From positions 1-39,424 of the forward strand of contig MPUH01000706.1 of assembly GCA_001970955.1 (NCBI GenBank): a stretch of DNA of 39,424 nucleotides, in the 5' to 3' direction. Each line of letters opens with the position of its first letter. The first letter of the stretch is position 1. The notes under the pieces were generated by a model. That model saw nothing but the letters and a program-made list of their open reading frames with translations. It had not been told where the DNA came from and made no database searches. This document shows, one piece after another, positions 26,465-36,759 of the stretch. The DNA comes from Stentor coeruleus. Its lineage: Eukaryota > Ciliophora > Heterotrichea > Heterotrichida > Stentoridae. Position numbers and translations under genes: made by a program.

Positions 26465-27360
26465 TATTAGCTTAATTATGAAACATTCATAATATAAGAT
26501 TAATTATGAGGTGTGCTTTCGTAAATCAAATTCATGAAGTTATTTTATATCAAATATTTAATTTGATGGATTTGATTTTTTTTTAATTTGGGTAAAGCAT
26601 GACTTTTTAAGATTTATTAAGGAATGCACTTGTTCAGGCTTGAAAAATGAGATAATTAGTTGTAGTGAAATTTATATGTTTTACATTAGAAGATGAATCT
26701 GAGAAAGGGATTTTTATAATTTTGGGATTAAAAAGTGGAGCTTCTAATAGATTAGAAATATGTGGTATTTAAGGGTTTTTGATTAGTTTTGGTATAGACA
26801 GAAAGGCTTGGGCTAAGATTGAATTAGGTTTGTATGGAGTAGGAAAAATCAGTTTATTAAAATCGTTTTAAAGAAGATTAAGATTTCTGTTTTTTAGGAT
26901 AAGATTGATATAAACAATACATATATTTATATAAAAATTCGAAGCAGTTTATGATATAATTAATTGTTCAGTTCAAAGTGCTATTTTAGTTTCCAATTTA
27001 TATAAATTGCGTATTTTAGCACCTCGAACTACTATTATGAGTTAAGGTAAAATGCATTTTTTATATTAAATAATAAATTCTTATATATAGATCAATAAGC
27101 TGATGAAAATATTAAGTGTGAAGTAAGCTATTTATTGTGTTATCTATGTATTACTGAATAGCCTAATTTGATATAAGGAAATTTTCGGTATTGCTTTAAT
27201 AGTAAATACAAGTAATAAGCTGCTTTAGGACAAAATTTGAGCTATTTAAATTTTATATATTTATATTTTGTCTCTAAATGGAAAGAAGAAATGTGCAGTT
27301 ATTGAAAGTTTTTGGAGTAAGCTTAGTTTTTTTGTTAATCAGTTTTAATATGCACTTAAT
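26465..27360. other. Gene-free stretch
   Basis: It begins with the 5' flank of the C2H2 gene (more G than C on +), then becomes very AT-rich. An ATG frame at about 27279 (MERRNVQLLKVFGVSLVFLL...) of 45 codons overlaps, on the other strand, the fragment annotated next; I do not support it. Confidence 0.4.
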
Positions 27361-27790
27361 TTATGCTTTCAAAGACAAGGAAGCAAAGTTTAGTATATTA
27401 TTCGCAATTGAGTAGGCTACGTCTAGACTTTTGTAAATTGTCTTTGCCTTACCTCTTGTAAATAAAGTATTTAATGGCCTAATTACATCTGATTTGATAT
27501 TGACTGAATTTTGGAAGCCTTGATAGAATCCCTGAAGCATAGAATGTAAAAAAAAAATTGAAATTTTTTGTTAAGGGTTAGCAAATTCTCTAAAGAAGCA
27601 TTGAAACAAGAATTTAGGGCTACTGTATTATTGATGTTTGGGTATTAGTTGGATGATGAATATTATTGGATTTTATTGGGCTTCTCTAGTTAAGCTTTCT
27701 AAATCTTTTATTTTTTTTTTGACGATTTCTTTATAATAATTTTCTAGCTCTGGCTCAATTATTATGCGGGCTTGATAAACTTTTAGACTA
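27361..27790 (-). pseudogene. Fragments of a decayed gene
   Basis: Two minus-strand open segments: near 27673-27790, KVYQARIIIEPELENYYKEI followed by VKKKIKDLESLTREAQ and a stop; and 27361-27540, an ATG-to-TAA frame of 59 residues (MLQGFYQGFQNSVNIKSDVI...KTIYKSLDVAYSIANNILNF). The DNA between is coding-like in another frame (SCFNASLENLLTLNKKFQ). Together this looks like one gene broken by several indels. No family recognised. The 59-residue frame could also be a real small gene. Confidence 0.4.
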
Positions 27791-28310
27791 TGCTTGTGAC
27801 TTTATTGACTCAGAGATTATGGATAAGCGCTTGAAGTATTGCATCACACCTTAGTATAAATGGTTAATAAGATGACTTATTAAAGATTTGATATGATTAT
27901 ATTTTTGATAGGAGAATTATATATGAAAATAGTTTATTTGATAAATATGCTATAGATTTTGATTATCACTATATTTATAATGCTTTAATAATTTTATAGA
28001 GATAATCAGTTGAGTGCATGCTTGAACATGCGATAAACTATTAAATATTATGCTATATATTCTTAAGACTTTTATATTTAGTTTATACTATAAATATTTC
28101 TTTAATAACTTTATAACACTATTTTCTAATACAAGCTGTTTTCATAGATATTATCATATAATATACATTTATCAAACAAACTATTATAATAAAATGCATA
28201 TAGTTAATAGAATTTGGATATTTAATTGCATAGCATCTGGATTTTTACTTTTAAAAGACTTACTAATTATTTTATATTGTCCCTCAAGCTTAGGCTTTTT
28301 TTGGGCCAAA

Positions 28311-28472
28311 TCAGATAAAACACTTGGTCAAGTCCTTTGTTGATGCCTCTGAAATAAACTGCAAGGTATAGTTCAGCTTATTTTCTCCATTTAAAATTCG
28401 ACCATTTGAACTAGTAACTTTAATAAATGTATCAAAGCTAATGTTTTTATATCCAGTGATAGGCACAAAGGT
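28311..28472 (-). pseudogene. Coding-like fragment, unknown family
   Basis: A 54-codon open stretch without ATG on the minus strand (PITGYKNISFDTFIKVTSSN, then GRILNGENKLNYTLQFISEA), bounded by TGA on both sides. The next bases read as PKLEGQYKIISKSFKSKNPD in another frame. It has the look of an extracellular beta-rich protein remnant. Between 27791 and 28918 nothing else is convincing; a 97-codon + frame at 28050-28343 is Tyr/Ile/Phe-rich AT noise. Confidence 0.4.
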
Positions 28473-28918
28473 TCACTATCAGTTTTTGCATCTTTTTCTT
28501 ATCGATTATACTAAATAGAAGTTTTTATTACATTAGGTTTATATATTTTTCTATAGGAAAATGCGAAAAAATTATAATTTTTGTCATAGTTTGTTTGTAC
28601 AACTCCTAAGGTATAAATAAAGCATATTTCTGAAGAAAAATTATGGGCCTTATAGGGAAATTCTATAAACCCTTTGGAAAAACCTAAAAACTATGTTTAA
28701 ATATGGTGTTTTATACAAACTGCCTGCCAACATAGTAATCTTAAGAAATATTAAACTAAAAGTCTTCCTAACTATAAAATCTCTTAAACCCTTGAAACTA
28801 CATAAAAAAACCTAAAATCCTCTGCAAATCCTACTAAAAATAAGTATTTTAAAGTAAACAGCACCTAAAACCTCAATAAACACTTTTCTGTTATCTAAAG
28901 ATTATTAATACTTATCTC

Positions 28919-29464
28919 CTACGCCGCTAAAAAAGATCCTTCACATCCATAAGTAAAATCTTCAGACAAAACTATATGAAATCTATCCCTATTCCCTGCA
29001 AAGTGCTTAATTTGAGTCGGACCCATCATCAGCCCACAAGCCCACATCAGTTGCATTTCAGCATCTCTTTCATACTTCTTATCATAAAAATCCCCAGAAA
29101 AAACCCTCCTCCTCCAACTATACTTCATTTGTGCTGGGTCGTAAAACGGCTCTATTACATCATCACTTCCCCCATACTCAGAATCAAGTTTTGGAAGTCT
29201 ATTGCTTTCAGAATAAGTATCTTTAGGTAAATCTGGGAATATTATCATAGCTATATCACCACCTACCATTCCTGCACCATCAGAATCAAGTTTGAATCCT
29301 ACACCAACCCAACCAAAGGATTCTATGGTTTCAGCGTTTAGGGTAAGGGCAAAATTGATATAATCATCTGGGGTGAAGTGCCATTCCAAGATCCAAGACT
29401 TTGGTAAACATACTCTGGCTGAGAAAGCGAGATGTGCTAAGCAAAGAGTTATTATGAACTTCAT
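28919..29464 (-). CDS. Secreted DOMON-domain protein
   Basis: A 181-residue protein with a signal peptide (MKFIITLCLAHLAFSARVCL) and one DOMON-type domain: LEWHFTPDDYINFALTLNAE, GWVGVGFKLDSDGAGMVGGD with the (D)IAMIIF strand, and a C-terminal beta region ending GCEGSFLAA. DOMON domains bind haem or sugars and occur in dopamine beta-monooxygenase and cytochrome b561 fusions; here it stands alone with no membrane anchor, so it should be secreted or luminal. Ligand and role cannot be read. The ATG at 29464 directly precedes the signal peptide. Its 5' flank is G-rich on the + strand. Confidence 0.78.
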   Translation of the reverse strand: MKFIITLCLAHLAFSARVCLPKSWILEWHFTPDDYINFALTLNAETIESFGWVGVGFKLDSDGAGMVGGDIAMIIFPDLPKDTYSESNRLPKLDSEYGGSDDVIEPFYDPAQMKYSWRRRVFSGDFYDKKYERDAEMQLMWACGLMMGPTQIKHFAGNRDRFHIVLSEDFTYGCEGSFLAA

Positions 29465-30960
29465 TATAACGGTAAGTGGTATATGATTATACGATTTATA
29501 GGATATAACTTTGGATTTTACTATTGAAATTAAGAAGATCCTGTTAGTGTTGGAATTATGGATAGAAAAGATAGGGTAAAATTTTGGGAGACAGAATTGG
29601 GTTATAGTTTATTTAAGGTTTAGGGTTATGAGATATTAAGATGAGTGAAGGGATTTTATGGATAAGGGAGAAAATATAGTTGATTAATTGTGTATAGGTT
29701 TTAGAAATAGAACTTGAGATTGAGAGAAAATATTATATAAATGATATGTTTAGTTGAAATATATATTGATATTAGATTAGTATTAGTTTATTAAGTTTAG
29801 GTTAATTGTGTATTAATTAGGTTGTGTGTTAAGCCAATTTATCAAATTAATTACCTAAAATCACTTTAGAATTTTTAAGAATGATAATTATATGCTTATT
29901 AATCTGCCTATTAATAAAGATGAGCAATTCGGGTTATATTTAACAATGAAAATAATAAGTGCTAAAGATTTCTATGGATTGATTAAATCTTAATACTTCC
30001 TGAAGAAAAAGTATATTTTTTTAATTTAAAATAGTTTAAAAATACATTANAAGTATATTTTTTTAATTTAAAATAGTTTAAAAATACATTAAAAGTAACT
30101 AAGTTTGTTTTAAATCTAATTAAAGATTCATATAAGTTGAAGAACCAAAAGAGTTAATGCATTGATAAATAATGTCTAAAAGATCATTAGAATCAACTTT
30201 TGTTATTTTAATCATTTATTCTTTAGTGCTCATATAATTAAAGTTTTGATTTCTTTCAGAATACAGTATCTTCTAATAAATAAGAACTTGAAGAAAGCTT
30301 TCTCATATGAGCCAATATCATTTTCGCTATTAATGGTATAATATTGATACTTAAGATGGTAATATCCCTTCAAATAATCTGTAATTATTATTGAACCAGG
30401 TCAAAAATATTTACAACTCCTACTTTAAATTTTTTTCGACCTATCAGGAACAATTATCAAAAAAACTTTTTGTCTCTTATAATTTCGACACCTCCAAGAA
30501 CCCAAACTCCATTCACATAGTAGCCTCTTTCATATTTATGTTTCCCAAGTTAAAATTTATCGATCTGCACTTTGATACTTTTATCATCTATTATAAATTT
30601 CGTATCAAGCAAAGATGTTAAACTTGTGCTTTAAATTCATTGAAGTGTAATATCACTGCTTCTTTATATTCATCTTTTATATATAATAACAAAGACTTAA
30701 GGTTCCTATGAATTGATTAGATTATTAATATATCTTTTAAAAATCATATATTAGTAATATTACTAAAAAATTAATAATAATCTAAGTTTACTAGTAAGAT
30801 CTATTCTAGTTTAAAAAGAATTCTAGTAAGGAGATACCAATTAAAGTAGATGAAATTGTAATAACATAAAAGTTACAAATAATATTGCTGATTTATATAA
30901 TATTAAAAATTATTCAAAGAGTTAAATAATTTTTCAAATATAATCAATCATAATGCATTA
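29465..30960. other. Gene-free AT-rich stretch
   Basis: It starts with the 5' flank of the DOMON gene, then turns very AT-rich. It contains an assembly join at 30050. A 76-codon + frame at 30391-30621 shows no domain and starts in AT-rich DNA; I do not support it. Confidence 0.4.
30009..30091. repeat. 41-nt direct duplication flanking a single N (assembly join)
   Basis: Bases 30009-30049 and 30051-30091 are identical around the N at 30050. No gene is affected. Confidence 0.85.
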
Positions 30961-31262
30961 TTAAATATAAATAAATAAGGCTATTATTATGCTATAAATT
31001 GCTTTTATGTAATCTTTAATTAGGCTACTAATTAGCTTGATTTTATCTTGTAGTTTATTTTGTATAAAATAGTTGTAAATAAACTTATCTGGAAATCCCA
31101 TAAGGATAATACCTTCAGTTCTATTGTGAGGTTTATTGTACTCGTAAACCGTTCGGTTCAAAATGCTGCATATGTCTAAAATGAATCGCAAATGTCAATA
31201 TTATCATCATATTGGCATATGAGAGGCATGTCTAAATCTTGACTCAAATTTGGCTGGTCCAT
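30961..31262 (-). pseudogene. Decayed partial copy of the membrane-protein gene at 32099-32743
   Basis: The N-terminus MDQPNLSQDLDMPLICQYDD matches MAEFNSNQDLDNPLLCQNDD of the intact gene. After an indel region the frame shifts to TVYEYNKPHNRTEGIILMGF...DKFIYNY, matching MVYEYNKPHNRIENIILAGF...GKCIYNY. The similarity continues upstream of the ATG into the 5' flank (CATATTTAT...), so promoter DNA was copied too. After IYNY the sequences part and the membrane spans are missing. The copy lies ~1.5 kb downstream of the intact gene in the same orientation. Confidence 0.8.
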
Positions 31263-32098
31263 ATTTATTATAATAGACTAGTATGCATTTAAATTACCCA
31301 GAGTAATAAAATAAGCCTGACTCTTAAGACCTGATTTTTATTTTAATTGCTTTCTTATATGGTTTATCCTTCTCTTTATTTCATATTTGATTTTATAAAA
31401 CTTGATTTATTATGTCAGATACACTACAAGTAATTTACTGAGATTTTGGCAAAAAATCAGAGATAATCTTATAAATTGATCTAATCATCAAGTTTTAATT
31501 TAAATATTAGCAGAAGAGTTTTGTTCCCTCTTGACTTTATCTTCTAGGACTTATATTTTCTTGACAGTTATTTGCCTTTCTTCAGCGTTTCTGATAGAGT
31601 TAATAATACTAAGCATTTTTTATAAGATTAAAGCAAGATTATTTTCCAATCGTATGAGATTATTACTTATTTTTTCATTGCTTAAGCCATAGGATTTTCA
31701 CTTTTATTTGTGTTTTATTCAGTACCATTCTAAAATTAATAGTTTTATGTAAATTAATTATATAATACAACGTGCAGCAGATGAATTCCTATGACTAGTA
31801 AAGTATTAATATTTCTGAGCAATTCATTGCAATACTTTACAAATTTTGAGATTTTAGTCTAAAACATTTTATATATTTATTACTCAACTTATATAAAAAT
31901 AATATCACCTAACTTATAATAAGAAAGCATTGAAGATTGAAAATCAGGAAGCATAAGATTCTAAAGACTGATAATCAGAAAATATTAGACTCTGAAGATT
32001 GGAAATTATACATAAATCTTTGAAGAAAACTATAAATTCATATATAAATAAACTTAAAAACAAATTAAAACTAACTAGCCTTGCTTAGTATAAAATAC
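31263..32098. other. Spacer between pseudogene and intact membrane-protein gene
   Basis: AT-rich, with a short tandem repeat at its end (31933-32022). No gene is supported. Confidence 0.4.
31933..32022. repeat. Imperfect 31-nt tandem repeat, about 3 copies
   Basis: Units 31933-31963, 31964-31994 and a shorter third from 31995. Each begins AAGA(T/C)TG and the first two share ATCAG(G/A)AA...TTA/AAGA(T/C)TCT. It lies about 80 nt past the 3' end of the membrane-protein gene. Confidence 0.7.
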
Positions 32099-32743
32099 CT
32101 AAAATCTAGTTTTTGTAGTAAAGTAGATTATCGTGATAGCAATCCCAGTGGTTATAAATGAAATAATAGTAAGAAAAGTAATAGCACCACACGGACTATT
32201 AAAATTTTTATACGCAGCTTTTGCAGTTGATGAGCATACAGTAATAATTGGACGTTCAAGCAATACTTTTTCAATTTTTTCACGCAATTCATCTACTTTA
32301 CTTTCAGGAATGCCATATGGGATTTTATCATATAATTGATTCAAGTTTCTTGTAGTAAAAGTTGCAAAAAAAAATGTCATCGGTCTGTTGTCTATAACAA
32401 GCATATTTTTCCAAGGTTTTTTTACTATTTTTCTATTTTCAAGGTATTTTTTCTTTAAATCTAGTAGTAATAAACTGAGTAAAATTATGGAAATAATGCC
32501 TATAAATGGAACAAAGCACAATATTGCGAGTAATGCAATTAAAAATCCTGAATAATTGTAGATGCATTTACCTGGAAACCCTGCTAGGATAATGTTTTCG
32601 ATCCTATTGTGAGGCTTGTTGTATTCGTAAACCATCCGGTTTATTAAAGCTGCACATGAGCATATAGGGCAACTATCAATATCGTCATCGTTTTGGCATA
32701 GAAGTGGATTGTCTAAATCTTGATTGGAATTGAATTCGGCCAT
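32099..32743 (-). CDS. Multi-pass membrane protein, unknown family
   Basis: A 214-residue protein. The N-terminal ~60 residues are cytosolic in character with a Cys-rich spot (SCPICSCAALINR) and EYNKPHNRIENIILAGFPGK. A long hydrophobic block around residues 65-97 (GFLIALLAILCFVPFIGIIS, then IILLSLLLL) could be one or two spans. A soluble loop (YLENRKIVKKPWKNMLVIDN; YDKIPYGIPESKVDELREKI) follows, and a final span (AITFLTIISFITTGIAITII) ends near the C-terminus. I do not recognise the family. A decayed paralogue lies downstream, so this locus has undergone tandem duplication. The start is the ATG at 32743. Confidence 0.75.
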   Translation of the reverse strand: MAEFNSNQDLDNPLLCQNDDDIDSCPICSCAALINRMVYEYNKPHNRIENIILAGFPGKCIYNYSGFLIALLAILCFVPFIGIISIILLSLLLLDLKKKYLENRKIVKKPWKNMLVIDNRPMTFFFATFTTRNLNQLYDKIPYGIPESKVDELREKIEKVLLERPIITVCSSTAKAAYKNFNSPCGAITFLTIISFITTGIAITIIYFTTKTRF

Positions 32744-33558
32744 ATTTATAACTATAGGCTACTATACATTTATTTACACATATATATATGTCTATATTTA
32801 TATTATATTATATATAAATAATCCTGGTGTATTTTTTTTTTTGTCATAATTTTTTAAACTTGGATTTATAATTTTATAATATAAAACTTCATTTCGGGCA
32901 AAATTATGATAAGGAGGCTTGGATTAATATGGTATATTATCGCTCTTAAATGCAGGTACTATCTGTGAAGCTGCATTTATAGTTGGATTTCTATGTGAAT
33001 TAAGCTATTTTTAGCTAGATATAAGATTTTTGGTATGAGATTAGAATTATACTTTTTATATATTTTGGTGAGATTTATGAAAAATTTTAGGCTAAGTTGG
33101 ATATTTGTTTATCAGATAGTCTACAAAATGATTGAGAAATTTCTGTTAAAAGTAATTTGTTATATAGTCAAGCATGCACAGGTGGAAACCCTGCAATGGA
33201 ACCTGCATATGAATTAAGCATCGTAATTTCTGATGTTTTTGACTGAGATTTTAATTAAACCTTTCCCAACTATAATTTTAGTAAATTTCTTATAGGGTTT
33301 TATTTTGACGCAAATCCTTTAATCATATTTTTATCGATTGAATAAGTGTAAATTCTTTCTTATTTTGCAACTTTAGTATAGTATATTATGATATAATTAC
33401 TATTAAACAGATAATATCAATATTAAGACCTAAGCATATATTTTATAATTACCTCCACCAGGTTAATTTAAAATTCCACCCTAAAACCTCACAAATTTCT
33501 ATCTAATTATAAAAAATATTCACTAAACCTTAAATCCAGCTTCAAAAACTTAATAAAT
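32744..33558. other. Intergenic; possible remnants
   Basis: Divergent 5' flanks of the membrane-protein and hydrolase genes. A 60-codon ATG frame at 33035-33217 and short open pieces near 32930-33010 (NAGTICEAAFIVGFLCELSY) may be remnants, but no family is recognisable. Bases 33470-33550 are C-rich and G-poor, like other 5' flanks here. Confidence 0.35.
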
Positions 33559-34353
33559 ATGCTAAATCATTTCAGTGTTGGTATTGGCAAAGAATTCATT
33601 TGGCTTCACGGCCTTTTGGGTAACAGTCTAAACCTCACCTCCACTGCAAGGAGCATAAAAGGTAAACACTACTTTTTAGACGCTCGTAATCATGGAAGAA
33701 GTTTTCATGCAAAAGGCATGGATTACAAAACACAAGCCCATGATGTTTTGACTTTAATGAATGCTCAAGGAATAAGAAAAGCAACAGTTGTCGGTCATTC
33801 AATGGGTGGAAAAACTGCCATGGCTTTAGCATGCTTATATCCAGAACGTATAGAAAAATTATGTATTATGGATATCGCACCATTAAGCTATATGGGAATA
33901 ATGGAAAAATACTATGGACATATAAGAGATTATTTGAACTTTATAAAAAATACTGATATAAAAGGTAAAACACGTAAAGAAATTGAGGCTATATGCCAAC
34001 AGTCCTTTGAAGATATAGGGATAGTCCATCTGATATCAAGTAATCTTAAAGGAAGTGATAAGAATTTTACATGGAGAGTTGGCATTGAGTATTTGGTTGA
34101 AGGGATTGATGAGCTTGGAGGATGGGAGGATCCTGATGGGAAGTTTGAAGGACCAACTGTGGCAATTGTTGGAGAAAATTCGATACACACAACTAAAAGC
34201 CCTTTGCTTGAAAATAACCAGCCTCTAAAAAGTTTATATACTAGATTGTTTCCTAATGTTCAAATAGAGGTTTTGGATAATACTGGTCATTTTATACATG
34301 CTGAGTCACCTTCATTGACTAAAGCAGCAATTGCTAAGCATTTTAACACATAA
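33559..34353 (+). CDS. ABHD11: Alpha/beta hydrolase, ABHD11/YbfF-like
   Basis: A 264-residue protein with complete alpha/beta-hydrolase landmarks: oxyanion region IWLHGLLGNSLN near residue 14, DARNHGRSFH, the nucleophile elbow TVVGHSMGGKTAMALACLYP, the MDIAPLSY segment, and the catalytic His in LDNTGHFIHAESP near the C-terminus. The LHGLLG, DARNHG and GHSMGGK combination is that of ABHD11 and bacterial YbfF esterases. ABHD11 is mitochondrial in animals; no clear targeting peptide is visible here (MLNHFSVGIGKEF), so the location is open. Activity is expected to be serine ester or thioester hydrolysis. The 5' half of the gene is C-rich, the 3' half G-rich. Confidence 0.87.
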   Translation: MLNHFSVGIGKEFIWLHGLLGNSLNLTSTARSIKGKHYFLDARNHGRSFHAKGMDYKTQAHDVLTLMNAQGIRKATVVGHSMGGKTAMALACLYPERIEKLCIMDIAPLSYMGIMEKYYGHIRDYLNFIKNTDIKGKTRKEIEAICQQSFEDIGIVHLISSNLKGSDKNFTWRVGIEYLVEGIDELGGWEDPDGKFEGPTVAIVGENSIHTTKSPLLENNQPLKSLYTRLFPNVQIEVLDNTGHFIHAESPSLTKAAIAKHFNT

Positions 34354-34864
34354 ATAGGAAAATATATAATAGAATTAGTCTAGTAAAAATTTATATTGCA
34401 AACTAAGAAAATTAAATGTTTTTATTGTATTCAGATAGTTTTATATGATAAATAACAGGAAGCTTTTAGGTGGAAATTATGATGCTTTTTTATATTGAAA
34501 ATATAAATTTAAAGTATAATTATATAAGTATAAACACTTTAATACCTTTATATGAACTTTTGTATGTATTTAATATGAAATCTTAGGGTTTTAGGCTTAA
34601 GTTTATATCAAAAATACTGTAAATTATTTTTGAAAAGTTGTCTCAAACACCTTTAATTATACAATATCTTCAAGTTTTTCCTAGTCATAATATCAGCATT
34701 TATAGTTGAAATTTTTACCTAAAATCTTTAAAAGTATTAAAAAAACCATTTCTTGGAAATCAAATAATTCATCGCAGTGAAGAAATTTTCAAATAATACA
34801 TACATGAGTGAAAATTGGGAAGAGAAANTTCATCGCAGTGAAGAAATTTTCAAATAATACATAC
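34354..34864. other. Intergenic, with an assembly join
   Basis: AT-rich spacer between two plus-strand genes. The only notable item is the duplicated segment around the N at 34828. Confidence 0.4.
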
Positions 34865-34888
34865 ATGAGTGAAAATTGGGAAGAGAAA
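34768..34888. repeat. 60-nt direct duplication flanking a single N (assembly join)
   Basis: Bases 34768-34827 and 34829-34888 are identical around the N at 34828. The duplicated block contains the start codon and first codons of the DENN gene, giving two candidate starts; only the copy after the N is connected to the full frame. Confidence 0.9.
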
Positions 34889-36526
34889 TTTAATAGCTTA
34901 CTTTATGAATACTCTCTGCTTAGCTCTGAGCATAATCAGCTTAAACTTACCCACGAACGGCTAAAAAATTACTCAGCCTACCTAGAGGAAGAAAATGAAG
35001 AACTTAAAAGTCTTATAAAAAATTATAAATTCCCTGAAACTCTGATAAAAACTAAAGAAATATCGGTATCGAAATCTGCAAGTATTTCTACTTTGAAAAA
35101 ACCAAAACCTTTCTTTCCTAAAATAGAAAGACCAGCCGACATCCCAGCCAAAGCTTTAGCACCAACCAAAACCCCTCAACCTCAACCTGATAACGGTATC
35201 GACACTGAATTTAGCACCTGCATTTACGAAGGTTTTTTCGTAATCGGCATAAACCCTTTTACTTTAAAATCCAAACCTCAAGAGCAGATTCTTTTTGAAT
35301 ACCCTACATCATCATCAATATCCCCAGCAATGAAAGCAGTAATCCCAGGCTTATCTCTAATATTTAAAGACGTCCGTGAACTTAAACTTACAAATTCAGC
35401 ATCAGAGCTCAATAACCTTATATATGGTCAAATCCCTAGTAAACGTAATGGAAATTGTTTTATTTTTACTCTAAGAAATGAAACCCCAGGTTTTAGTGAA
35501 GCCACAGACCTACCTAATGCAAATCGTGAAGTTGTCTATTTCACATGTTTACTTATAGAAGATATTACTGAACATGAAGGTATTGAATGGGTAACTTCGA
35601 AATGTTATTGCATTTCTAGTTATGTTCCAGCTTTTGAATTACATTATGAAGTTCTATGTAGCATTTTATTCCTTAAACGCTTATATAGGATGGATATTAT
35701 GAAGAATTTATCAAATACAGAAAATAATAGTGAACTTTGTAATATAAATGTAACTAAAGAAGGTATTGAGCTTTTACAAAGATTAGGGAAAATTGTGAAT
35801 ATTGAAGAACTTGTTGAGGTGAATTTGTCTACAACAAATTTGGATTGTTTAAAATTCCCTTTACCTATTGATATAAGTACTTTAGATATCCCTTGGCTTT
35901 GTGTACCTCTTTTTTCATCTTTGCCTTTTAAGCATTTTTGTTGGTTAATAGCTGCTTTGGTTCAAGAGAAGTCTGTTATTTTTGCTTCATATAATCTTGG
36001 CCTTGTAACTTCATGCGTCCTTGCTATGAGAGCTTTGATCCGTCCTTTAAATTGGACTAGTTTGACTATTCCTCTTATTCCTGATGATTTAAGAGAATTA
36101 CTTGAAGCTCCTGTACCTGTTCTTGCTGGGATTAATAATGTAGAAAAGAAAATTAGAGAGAAATTTTCTAATATAATCTGGGTAATGCTAGATGAACAAA
36201 ATGTGAAAAATCGAGTTCAGTATTATAGTGGACTTGCTAGCGAAGTAGCTGAACTTGAACCAAGTTTGATGAATCAGATAAAAGAAGATTATATTTTTGA
36301 TGGATTGAATATGTTTGATAAGGTTAAAGAAAATCAAGATAATGCAGTGAAGATTGCCATGACCCTAAGGAGGTATTGGAAAGGAATTCTAGATAAGTTT
36401 TCTTTGAAGACAATAAGAAAAGTTAAAAGGGTTAGGAAGGTAGTAGATAGTTTTGTTGGTAATGAAAAAGTTTTTGTTGAAGCTTTGGCGAGCACACAGA
36501 TGTTTGCTAATTCCTTTGATGATTAG
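34865..36526 (+). CDS. DENN-domain protein
   Basis: A 553-residue protein. Residues 1-50 form a short coiled coil (EEKFNSLLYEYSLLSSEHNQ), followed by a Pro/Lys-rich linker. A tripartite DENN module follows: uDENN-like IYEGFFVIGINPFTLKSKPQ and ILFEYP; a middle part with VYFTCLLIEDI, YCISSYVPAFELHYEVLCSI; and the cDENN core FSSLPFKHFCWLIAALVQEK, VIFASYNLGLVTSCVLAMRA, LIRPLNWTSLTIPLIPDDLR and LEAPVPVLAGI. DENN proteins are GDP/GTP exchange factors for Rab GTPases, acting in membrane traffic; which Rab cannot be said. I used the ATG at 34865, after the N; the longer frame through the N is an artefact. C-rich in the 5' part, strongly G-rich in the 3' part. Confidence 0.88.
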   Translation: MSENWEEKFNSLLYEYSLLSSEHNQLKLTHERLKNYSAYLEEENEELKSLIKNYKFPETLIKTKEISVSKSASISTLKKPKPFFPKIERPADIPAKALAPTKTPQPQPDNGIDTEFSTCIYEGFFVIGINPFTLKSKPQEQILFEYPTSSSISPAMKAVIPGLSLIFKDVRELKLTNSASELNNLIYGQIPSKRNGNCFIFTLRNETPGFSEATDLPNANREVVYFTCLLIEDITEHEGIEWVTSKCYCISSYVPAFELHYEVLCSILFLKRLYRMDIMKNLSNTENNSELCNINVTKEGIELLQRLGKIVNIEELVEVNLSTTNLDCLKFPLPIDISTLDIPWLCVPLFSSLPFKHFCWLIAALVQEKSVIFASYNLGLVTSCVLAMRALIRPLNWTSLTIPLIPDDLRELLEAPVPVLAGINNVEKKIREKFSNIIWVMLDEQNVKNRVQYYSGLASEVAELEPSLMNQIKEDYIFDGLNMFDKVKENQDNAVKIAMTLRRYWKGILDKFSLKTIRKVKRVRKVVDSFVGNEKVFVEALASTQMFANSFDD

Positions 36527-36759
36527 TCATAAGTAATAACCGTGTATGTGTAGGATATAGAATATATGATTTCAATCTATTTTACAAACAAATCTTGCTA
36601 ATTATTAACAAACTCAATAATATTTTCCTATATTCATACACAAAAACCCATCATTCCTAAAATTATCTACAAAAAACTTCTCTTTCAACTGTTAAAACCT
36701 CATTATTTAATCATCAAAAAAATCTTCAAACCTTAAATATTCCAATTACTAATATTAAA

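Noticed and set aside
28050..28343. 97-codon + frame rich in Tyr, Ile and Phe
   Set aside because: Looks like AT-rich noise; the minus strand of the same DNA is more coding-like.
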